Positions 31,901-43,900 of a stretch of 64,000 nucleotides of DNA are shown here, piece after piece (positions within the stretch are counted from its first letter, which is position 1; every line of letters starts with the position of its first letter). This DNA comes from Beroe forskalii (Eukaryota; Ctenophora; Nuda; Beroida; Beroidae): the NCBI GenBank assembly GCA_011033025.1, contig WFMF01000242.1:186001-250000 (forward strand). Reading direction: 5' to 3'. The position numbers were made by a program, and so were the translations under genes. The notes beneath the pieces were generated by a model. That model had not been told where the DNA came from. It made no database searches and saw only the letters and a program-made list of their open reading frames with translations.

Positions 31901-34900
31901 CGCGAACAGAACATGGCAGGTGTTCATGAATTAATTTGCGCGCGCAATAAAATGCACGTGCGACTGGTGATCACGTACGACCTTCATTGTAATTCATGGA
32001 ATTTAAGCGCTAGACGAGGTTACAGAAATAAAAGAGCGCCATAATTGTTTTCAGTTTATACTTACGAATGGAATATTCATAAAATTAATTCGATAATATT
32101 ATTACTTCGATGTCACACTCGATAAATAATGCGTTTTATCCTCAACTCATCCTGATTAAGAGTGATAGTAAGCGAGACGGACAATGGTCGACGGCGTGTT
32201 TTAATACCAGCCCCGGGGAACAGGAAATTAAGCGCCTGCTTACAGGATCAACGGGCACAAGAAATGTGCCTGCAGGCGCAATTCTTGTTGTCCAAGGGGA
32301 CGGTTGAAATGCTTCAAAAATGATCCGATTTTTGTCCAATGGGCCGGTTAATGAAAAGGTCCGGTTAAAAAAAGGCCGGCTAAATAAAGGCCAATAAGGT
32401 AGCCAAAATTGTATCTGAATTATTTAATCTGATGATTGAATCAACAATGATTTGTTACTTAAAAATTGTACGAGTACCACAGCCAATGGGGGCATCTTTC
32501 ATAAATGCTGATAAGTTACTGTGAAACGAAAGTAAAGAATCATTGCTTGCCTAATCATGCCTTAACTCTATCCCTGCAGTTTGTTCGGCGACTGGTTGAG
32601 GAATGGTAAGTTGAAGTACCGGAAGAAACGGGAAGCTACGACGGGTCCAGTGCAAGTGAAGTACTGTCCGCTGTACATGGCCGCAGACTACAAGTTCTAC
32701 AAGCAGCACAGCAGTTCCTTGTGAGTCATAATACGGAGAGTAACATCTGTTTTAAATGACAGAAATTTAGATTGCTTGCACAGGTTTTTTAAGGATTGTA
32801 GAGATGGATTGAACTTTTAAAGTACCAGTTGTTAACTGTACTAGGCAGCTTGCAGTTTTCTGGGCTAAATGATCGCTTGTGAAGTTGTAAGAGGTTCTAG
32901 CATGAGCAACTCCTGTGAAAATTTGTGAGATACAGGTTTTCGATTATGCCGGATCACAGAGTTTTACTCAAACTCCATTACCCATATGTGTGCAGATCAC
33001 TCGATACGGAGGGCTCGATAACATTACATACTAACACTTGCGCACGCAACTCTTTTATACAGTAACTTACTGTATAAAAGAGTTGTGCGCGCAAGTGTTA
33101 GTATGTAATGTTATCGAGCCCTCCATATCGAGTGATCTGCACACATATGCGTTATTGATACAATACAGGTCAAGATGATGATATTGTCTTAAAAATCATA
33201 ATTGTGTTACTGTATTAAGATATCAATCATCATCATTATTATAAAGAACTGACATCATAATCTCACTGATTCATTATGAATTAATTTGATAGTATTCACG
33301 ATCAAAAGTTTATCACGCCAATTATATTTGTACCTTTTCAAGTCAAATCACTGATTGGAGCAGTGGTATTCCACTCTTGATAAAGACTACCCTTACACAT
33401 GATATCCTTTTCAGTGCTCCAGCAATCATCAGTAAACTGGGAACCTACGTTCAGGAGATAAACAAGATATTCTCTGAAACCATCTTCCCTTCCTACAACT
33501 ACAGAGTCAAGTTCCTCATCAGGAACGCTCATGTGAGTTTTACAGTTTACACTTCACAGAATCAATTGAATATTCGACGTTTGGTCTCATGTACCCTGGA
33601 CAATATATCTTAAGATCTTAAACCTTTACTTTTATAGCCATATAGCTTTGGAAACCGTATCCCATATCATGTATCAGTATTACGCATGGGATAGGGTGTG
33701 GTTCAAGGTCGATATTTCATAATGATTCAGTAATTTATCTCCAATCTCTATGCTCAGGAGTCAGGACATATATCTGGAAAATACTCAGAATATGAAATGA
33801 AATTAGCATAATAATTAGCATATCTGGAAATGGCTAGATCTGATTCGTGGCCGAATCTGGTTAATAATACATCTTCTCTCGCATGCGGTTGGGAGTCCTA
33901 GCAAGCATTTTGTGATTTGAATCAAGAATATTCCTTTTTATGTTCTAATGAAGTTGTGACTTTGAACTTTTGAAGCATGAAAATTACAAATTATTCAGCA
34001 AGTAAAAGTTGAATAGCGATTGATATATTTCAGTGACTTGAAACTCCAATGACTTAATTCTATAGATTTCATTTAAAGAGAAAAGCCAGTATTAATGATT
34101 TTGGATGGATCACTCTTCACCTTCCTTCCTTCAGTTACTTTCCCTCACCTTCCTTCCCGTACCTTCATTCCTTGACCTACCTCCCCTCACCTTCATTTTC
34201 TCACTCCTCCTTTAATAAACTTACCTGTCACCTATCTTAGCCTTGTCACTCCCTAGGTGTACGAAACGCCAGACAACATATACGACAAGCACGAGTATGC
34301 AGTAGCCAAGTTTCTGGATGTGTTCTCCACTAAAGACGAGACCCAGCTTAACCCGGATGATTACTGCATAGCCTACATGTTTACACACAGAGACTTCGAG
34401 GACGGAGTCTTAGGTGAGTGGCGGCAGTGAAGCAGTGATAGTGACACTGCAGCTCTGAGTTCTGACAGTGACAAAACACTGCCGCTCTGACAGTGACAAA
34501 ACACTGTCGCTCTGACAGTGACAAAACACTGCAGCTCTGACAGTGACAAAACACTGCCGTTCTGACAGTGACAAAACACTGTCGCTCTTACAGTGACAAA
34601 ACACTGTCGCTCTGACCGTGACAAAACACTGTCGGTCTGACAGTGACAAAGCACTGCCGCTTTGACAGTGACAAATCACTGCCACTCTGACAGTGACAAA
34701 ACACTGCCGTTCTGACAATGACAAAACAATGTCGTTCTGACAGTGACAAAACAATGTCGCTCTGACTGTGACCAAACACTGCCGCTTTGACAGTGACAAG
34801 CTTACAAATTACAGAATACCTTCTGTTTTTACTAGTATATAATAGCTTTCCCAGCTTTCAAAGACCAAAGTGAAATTTGATTTTTTATTGAGTACTCACT

Positions 34901-37900
34901 TAATTCAATGTTTTACATTGATACCATCTAAATCTTATCATGCCATGCGTATGGAACATCACAATGAATGATAGCTCCTAGTAGATAAACCTCATCGACT
35001 TATCTGATAAGCCTTGGAGATATGCAGTCATTATCATTAGCTATCAAGGTGTGCAATCAGTCAGAATTGCATATTGAACGATTAACTAACGAATGGGAGT
35101 GTTATATCGCAAATTATCACACGAGGCGTCAGCCGAGTTTGACAATTTTCGATATAACACCATGAGTTAAGAATTGTATTATCACCCGACCCTGCTTGGC
35201 TAGACGCTTCTGATTTCGGTATTTACGCCTACATCAGGATTCTATCTTTTCTTCAGGATTGCCATACAACAGTATTTCCTTCCACTGGGTCTGACGACCC
35301 TCGTCCGGATTGAACGCCTTTATAGATTTGCAAGTGCTCCTTTATCAAAATTTCTTTTCAAGTTTTTTTCAACTCATTTTTTTCGGGATTGCTGTTTACC
35401 GCCTAGATTTGGTTTTATATTTGGGCTTCATTTCAGAAAATTTTTGCGCGCGCCACTTATACAGTAGTTTTAAAGGGGTGATATATCGATAATTATCACA
35501 CCCGAATTATAATCACGGGAGGGTGATAATATGGTTTATGGCTAAATGTTTGTTTTCTATATCGAATATTTCAATAACTGAATATGGCTGTTATGCGTAT
35601 TCTGTGCATAATAGATCACAATAACTGTTGATATGATCGCAGAGTAAGACTATCGCCTCACTATGATTTACTGCTTGAGAGTACACTCTACACGTCACGT
35701 TCACGTGGGCGCTGTTATTGTCTGTTATCGTCAGCATGCCTCTGACCTCCGTGTACATTCCTGTGTACTCAGCTATACATTCCCGTGTATATTATACAAT
35801 CTACAGCCGCGCATTCATCTGTCTTATGGCATGCATGATGATATCCTCCAAATTATCAAAAGTATTGTCAATTGTGAATTCTTTGCCCTGAAATACCGCA
35901 TATACAAAATGCATGATATTTATGATGGTATGTTTCAAACAAATGCCATGAAAAGGCTGACATGCTTCCTTACTTCCTTAGTTCATTATATTGAGCTATT
36001 CATTGGTACTCATTCTTATCATCAAGAGTTATTGCTTGTTCAATTCTAGATATTGGCTTATTTCATATTTATGTCGCAAGTCCTTGTTTCAATTCCTAGC
36101 AGGATATAGCATGTCGTACTGCAAGGATATCCATTGACAGTTTGTGAGAGCAAGGCTCCTTGACTATCGAACAACAATAATATGTTGTATTTAAGTCGAT
36201 TTAACCTCATAAACATAGTAGTAATAGAACAAAGTAAGGCATTTAATAGTTTGATAATGGGCTAAAGTACAAGTTAAGATGTACAGAGTACAAACGCGCG
36301 TACACCGTACACAGATCCTTGATCAGGGTATTTATACTGTTATGTACGCGCAATGCATACTCCTGAATCATACCTACATCATCATTCCGTACAAAATCAC
36401 ATGTTCAATTTCCATTCTTTTGAATAAGACATGACTGCACCCACGAAATCTTCACACACTGAAACCCCAACAGCTTATTTAAAAACTCAAGGCGTTTGAA
36501 TCTTGCCAATGCCATCTGCCGATTGCTTTGTCGAACGAAAGACAATAAAGTGCCATGAATTTTGAACAGTTTGAGCTAGAGAGATAACCTTGGTTGCAAA
36601 ATTTCAACCACGATGGGGGGGGGGTGGTGATGGAATTCAGAATAAAACCCGTGTGGAGGTGTAGGGGTATAGGAGTGATGTTATCGTAAATCATGCGACG
36701 AAGCAATCGGCAAGATTCAAGTGTGTCGATTGTCGAGCTCGAATTTAAGTACTATAGAACACTTTGACGCATTCATCGGTGTTTATAATACATACATACA
36801 TTAAAGACACTTTCCTGATTGCGTCCATATTAGTTTTTACCCTTGCCCTTCGAGCTTCTACGCTCTCGGGAAGTATCCCAGAAGTGACCCAACAGGCACG
36901 TGTCCATGTATTTTAAGATAACCTCTCTTTGCAGGGTTGGCATGGGTTGCATCCTCTGGAAGGGACAGTGGAGGTCTCTGTACTCGGTGTAAAGAATACG
37001 ATACGGTAAGTAATGTTCACGATATTACAACAATTCGACAGGAATTAAGTCAGTAGCATACTACATAATCTACAAACAATCTCTCGTTGAGCTCTTCTTC
37101 TAGATGTATTGATGTCGTAATGTTGTGAAACATGCGACTAAAGTTGGAGTATTGACATTCGCTTATTGCGGTATTCTAAACGTTTTCATCTCTCAATGTA
37201 GTCAATGCTGTCATTAAAATGAGGAAAGTCACCAGAGCATAATGTACGATTAAATGGGCGAACTTGGTGATAGATTGAAATGATACAAAATGATAATATA
37301 TCGGTTGTTGCGTTGTTGTGAGACTTTAAAGCTGATGAGTCATGAACAGAATCCGTATAGTTATATAAATAATATCTTACACTAGTACACACTTCTATAT
37401 CTAGATCACTGAGCTTCTGACACTTCAATAGCCTGACCTCTAATGCTCGCTATGATTAATCTCAGAATTCCTCGCAACATGGCTACCTGTAATCCAGCTA
37501 ATCGGTTACATGTGAACCTGTATACTGTGTACTGCAGCTTTGAAGACAATATAAGGATTCGAAGATCCGTCGGCATTCTGAAACGTATGAGGAACCCTAC
37601 AAGTGGATCCTGCGTGGTAAATGTTGTGTGGTAAAATACTGTGTGGTTAAGGAAATTCGGCGTTCGCGCCCGCCGAAAAGTACAAAAATGTAAACAAACC
37701 CCATTTTCGCACGATCAGCAGGTTTTTGCACGTGTTCCATACCAACTTTACATTCCAAACATGTTCTAAGCTGGACTCGGTATTATGACTGATTTCCTTA
37801 CCACACGCTAAAATTCAGCCTCCGTTAGCAATTGTGCAATGAGAGAAAATGGGTGTAAGTACATCTAAATCGAATTCCTTACCACACGCTTAATTGATTT

Positions 37901-40900
37901 TCACATTCGTGTGTACATGTGCGTGTATAATTGAGTGATTGTACACTCAACAGGTTTACACACAAATAATAAATGCAATAAATGTTGCTTTGTCTCAGAA
38001 ATAAATTGAAAATATAAAAGCGTTATTGACCGTTAATAAAGTTGGGGAATTTTCACGACAATCTTGAATAATTTGGAATTGTAATTTACACTCAAGCACC
38101 TTGTCCTCCTCATTCCCTTTTGATCGATATAATTTTCATAGGGTGTTCTTTCCGAAAAATCTTCGAAAATCAGCCTTTTAGGTGGGGCACCCCTTATAAA
38201 TTTGAGATATTGTCTTGGCCAGGATGGGTCCGGGTGGCAACGACCTGTTTTGTCCTGCTCCAAAGACTGTGACTGTATGAATGTCCCATTCGTAAAAGCA
38301 GGTAATTAACGGGACAAAAGTGGAACAAAATTGGTTACTTGTCTCTTGGCTATTTTGAGACTTTTCTGCAACAATGCTTGCCATTTAATGAAATTTTAGT
38401 CATAAACCCGAATCAACCCACACCTTGAGCTAGAGTTAGGGTGACACTGACCCGGTTTGATTCGGTTATTTCGGGTTGTTTTGCTCGTTTAGGAGTTTAG
38501 GGTTGATTCGAGGATGATTTTGGGTTGGTTCGAGGTGGTTTCGGGGTTTTCCGCTTATTTCGGCATGATTCGGCTAGTTACGTACGTTTTGGTTAGTTTT
38601 GGTGAGTTTCACTGGGCGTGCTCAGGACATCTGCGTCGTGCGCGTCTCATTCCAGCTCAGCAATGAGTTGTTGTTCACAGCAGTGTATCTACCCCGGAAC
38701 AGGAGGTGTATCCGGCTGATCACAGGCTGGGATGATGACAAGACACCTTCCACTTGGACAGTTTGGGTGCGGTTTGTGAGTTCCAGCTTGTATTGACGAT
38801 GGGAAGGTGCCCTCCCGGAAGGAGGGCAGTTCGGCAGCTATGGTGTCTTACAACAGTACCACTGTCCCGAATGTCCCTAACTCAAGAAAAAGTGAATCGT
38901 AACAGGGATAATTGGGACAATTTGGAAAATAGTCCAGTCTATAAATAGACTCGGTCAGGGAACTAACTAACTAATTTTTTTCGAAAAATCACTAAAATTT
39001 CATTCAATGGCAACCATGTTGAGGAGAAGTCTCAAAATCTCCAAGAGACAAATAACCAATTTTGTTCCAATTTTGTCCCGTTAATTACCTGCTTTTACGA
39101 ATGGGACATTCATACAGTTACAGTCTTTGGAGCAGGACAAAACAGGTCGTTGCCACCCGGACCCATCCTGGCCAAGACAATATCTCAAATTTATAAGGGG
39201 TGCCCCAACTAAAAAGCTGATTTTCGAGGATTTTTCGGAAAGAACACCCTATGAAAATTATATCGATCAAAAGGGAATGAGGAGGACAAGGTACTTGAGT
39301 GTAAATTACAATTCCAAATTATTCAAGATTCTCGTGAAAATTCAATAACGCTTTTATATCTTCAATTTATTTCTGAGACAAAGTAACATTTATTGCATTT
39401 AGCATTCGTGTGTTAAGATGTTGAGTGTATAATCACTCAACTATACACGCACATTTACACACGATTGTGAAAATCAATTGAGCGTGTGGTAAGGAATTCG
39501 ATTTACATGTCCAATTGCACCCATTTCCCCCATTGCACATTAACAAACAGGGGCTGAATTTGAGCGTGTGGTAAGGAATTCAATCATAATACCGAGTCGA
39601 GCATAGAACACGTTTGGAATGTGAAGTTGCTATGGAAAACGTGCAAAAACCTGCAGATCGTGCGAAAATGGGGTTTGTTTAAATTTTTGTACTTTTCGGC
39701 GGGCGCGAACGCCGAATTTCCTTAACCACACAGTATTTTACCACACAACATTTACCACGCAGGATCCACTTGTAGGGTTCCTCATTCAGATAGATTGACA
39801 TGAAAGTGTGACTATTGAAACAAACAAGATGTGCAACTTCTTACTGAAAAACCTCTCATTTCAACTATCCCATTTATATCCGTGAGACCTTTTCAGCTGA
39901 AGTCTCGGTGTCTCAACACGGGTATAGTGACCACTAAAAACGTAAAGGAAGTTCCCGCTCTGCAAAGTTACCTGACATTTGGACATGAGTTGGGGCACAA
40001 CTTAGGATCACCTGTAAGTAAACGCTTTGATATTACACACTTTGATCTTTTGTCAGAAATGCTTGAATGAGAAAGTGCGACATTTGACCCCCCGACACTT
40101 GACCCCCCGACATTACATCCCCCGACATTACATCCCCCGACACTTGACCCCCTGTAGTTACTAAAAATGTGATAGACAGGATTTGGATATCTCAATAATG
40201 TTATAGTGTATAGAATAATTGTTCCGGAGGAGGTTCTGGACCAGGGCAGATGACTTGAACACGTCTCCTCTGGTTACCCGGAACATCTTGGCTCTGGAGA
40301 GGTTCTGCTGCGTCTGGAGTATCTTTTGGAGGGTCCAGAAGGAGGGGTGGTGGCAGGACAGCAGGGAGTTGAAGGAGTGGTGAAAGGACGTCAGGGCGTT
40401 GGTGGTGAGGGCAGATCCAGCCGAAGCTCTGTCACGGACGTTCCAAATGTGGAGAGGGAAGATTGGGGGAAGTCGTCGTCCTCCAGCTGGAAGTCCGATC
40501 TAGGTCCTCTAGCCACGACATCCGCAACAGGAAGGAAGGCCAGTGCCGCCAGCTTCTTCACTCTGAGCTTGAAGTCGTCGTCCTACTGGTGCTTCCTCAT
40601 CAGGCCATGCTCCTTAACCAGCCGCTTGCACAAGTGGAAGAAGCAACCTTCTGCTCCAATCCCAGGAAACACTTCTAGAACAGCCTGAAAAGCACCTTGC
40701 TCATAGTCTTTTCAACTGCCTGAAAAGGTGCAGATACGATTCCTTGCGTTTATTTGGTAGCAGAGGGTTCATGTTGCCTGACTCTACGTCTCAACTCAGT
40801 CGATGGTGCGACACCTGAACCCCCGTTCCCAAGCACAGTTGCATGGGAGTTTACTGTGCCTATAGAGGAGATGTGATGTCGGGGGGTCAAATGTCGCACT

Positions 40901-43900
40901 TAGACACCTTGGTCAAGCCGCGGATCAGTGAGTTTGATCTATGTTTATTCATCGGGGGATGTATTGTCGGGGGGTCAAATGTCGCAGCAATCGTCGAACT
41001 GCGACGTTTGACCCCCCGCTTTCCTCTTTAGATTTACAGTACTGTAGTAGGGGGTGAAGTGTCGTGGGATGTAGTGTCGGGGGATGTAATGTCGGGGGAT
41101 GTAATGTCGGGGGGTCAAGTGTCCCTTTACCTTGAATGATGAGGTGCCGGCTGCCTTTTTCAGTGCTGGCTCGTGCTAAGTCCATAAAATTTGTAATTTC
41201 TGCTGGACAAAAGTAAGTATCCATCCAAAAGTAAGTATCCATCCAAAAGTAAGTATCCTTCCAAAAGTAAGTATCCATCCAAAAGTATGTATTCATCCAA
41301 AAGTAAATATCCATCCAAAAGTAAGTATCCGTTTCATACACTCAAAGACTGCAACATTTGAACAAACTACTAAACTACCACACAGATGTTCTATTCATAG
41401 CATTTGTATCATACACGTGGACGCTGGCTGTTGTTAGTGTTTACAAGCGCCTACATTTGATTCTTTGCTGCGTCATGACTCCGTAGTCATAAGATCACGG
41501 ATTACATCACATGTTCGAGTACTATACCCCTACTACTCTACTACATGTATAGTGAGTGTGTGAGTGTGTATGATAATAACAGTGCGTGGGCTCCGGTGTC
41601 AGATTACAGTAGCAGTGTGTCTGTGTTAGAGTCAGTTCACAGTGTGCGGACAGACACGGGAATCATTGTAACCGGACAAATATATGGGATCAAATCAGTC
41701 AAAAACATGTACCCATTAACCTATTACTATCTACACCATTAAATACGTCAGTCAAAAACGTGCCAATTACCCACTATGAGTCAGACACCTGTTAATAAGA
41801 TGAGCCACGTGTTGAGAGTGTGGACCACGTGTCATCTGTGTTCTGGAGTGTGCAGAGAGACCTAATATATTACGTTATTTAAATGTAATTATGCTCCTTA
41901 AATGAAGTACTCTAAATTGTGGGCACTTGCTCCGTGTAATTGTAGAGTTAGGTTATAATACAACCCCAACATTGCACACTGTGTGTATCACATCATTAAG
42001 AAGTGTAATGTCCAACCATTGCAAGAAATGGGCGTGTATAATGGTGCGTATGATCATACGTAAACACCATACAAAATATGCAAATTGCAATGCCCTAATA
42101 CCAATCAAATGGGACTCACTCAAATACGCTCGCCTACCGTTCAACACTTTGGAACATGAGATACTCGTTTTGATTGTATTTAATCTCCTCATAAAACTCT
42201 CCACTCCTCGTCAAGTAATATTCATTTCACCCCCTGGCCCTCTGTATTTCAGTTATTCCTGACCTTGGGTAAAGCTCACTTTTCCGAATTGCAGGACTGT
42301 GTGTATCTATCAGCCTGGTAGCGTGTATTCTAGTGCACTGCATGAGTTCACCGTACACCCCTCAGCATCTCAGTTACTCTTTGTTTTTCACAAACTAACC
42401 CTACATCCTCAGCACGACCCTGCCATGTGTTCGCCGGGCAGTAGTAACGGAGGTAACTTCCTGATGTACCCGCATGCCAACACGGGGCATGATACAAACA
42501 ACAAGAAACTGTCGGAGTGCAGTCGCGAGATCATGGGACCCATCCTCTCCATACGAGCTACCTGCTTTGAAGGTACTCATCAGCACATTCTCATGTCACA
42601 ATCGGGGAACGGACTCTAGGTCGGGGGACTCTAGGTCGGGGGACTCTGGGTCGGAGGCGGCAAACCAGTGGGATCTCGTCCCACTTAGGTAACCAGAACC
42701 AGAGATGTATCCATCAACATGTCACAATCTAGTCTCTCATGATAATAAATTAAACATAGGTTCAGTTTCAGATAAGCAGATAACAGTTTTCATGCCAAAT
42801 TATGAACTTAGAACCTTTGAAAGTGTTGTGTTGTGGGTGTCGTTTCTTTGTTTCGCTATTTAAAAGAAATACACTGTTTGTGTTCTCGATTGTGCATACG
42901 AAAATCCAAAAGTATTTTGTGTTTTGCTCAAAACACTTTGAGCTTTTGACTTTCATTACAAAACATGTTCGACAACGTGTTAAAAACTTTTAAACTCTGA
43001 GTGTGAAATGCAATGAAAAGGAAATGACGTTTCCCACTCTGCTTACTTCAGTATGCTCTTTTCATGGTTTTTTATTCTAGTTTTATTGCATGAGATCTCA
43101 ATACGATCTCTGAGCAAATAGTTTCGTTGCTTGAGTTCATTGAATAATGAATAGTGTTAGTACTTATCAGCACTGGTATCTCAAATAGAAAGAAGAGTAG
43201 AAGATTTGTGGCATGTTGCTTTTGTAACTCAATGTCAGAAAAGCTAGATTTAATGTATAGTAGACTTTCATAACTGATGATGATTGATGAGTCACATTGG
43301 CTCACAAGTCATTAATCGAATATTTTGGATGAAAGTGAAACTGTAGCATGAGTCTTTTCAGGCAATAAAAACATTAAGATTAGCGTACATGACGAATAGT
43401 GTACACAAGTAGTGTACAATGTACATACATACATAATATACATATATACATAATATACTCTTCACATGACATGTATGATGTATAATATGTATGTATGTAT
43501 GTATAATAGGTTAACCCTCTACAATGGATCTGCTAAAAAGGGGTATGGACCTTTAAGAGGTCCGGTCAGTCTCCAAGCGTTGGAGAGCCCGGAGTGCTAA
43601 ATCCATGACACATGGGAGACTGTGGATAAGACAGAAGTGAAGAGCCGTTCCTCCTCGGTTTAATGAGAATTGCTCCCGTTGTTGTTCTCGTTGAGGGCGC
43701 TTTTTGTAACGACCTTTTGTAAAACAGAAAGTGGATTAGGTAGGAACTACTGATCTCCTTACCCCCGGCAGATAACCCTAACTACTGAACCCCTTCCTTC
43801 CCCAGATAACCCTAACGTGTGCGGGGACTTCAAGAAGGACGACGGTGAGGAGTGTGATTGCGGGGATTCCATCCACTGCGAGCAAGACAAGTGCTGTGAC

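Noticed and set aside
34373..34799. Overlapping minus-strand ORFs with SERQCFVTVRA repeats
   Set aside because: A 25-bp minisatellite leaves all frames open; not a protein.
40326..40688. Plus-strand ORFs of 120 and 71 codons
   Set aside because: They are shadows of the broken MULE transposase on the minus strand.
43505..43740. Possible small structured RNA (two short hairpins GGACC/GGTCC and CTCCAA/TTGGAG)
   Set aside because: Stems are only five to six pairs, there are no promoter boxes and I do not recognise the sequence; too weak to list.
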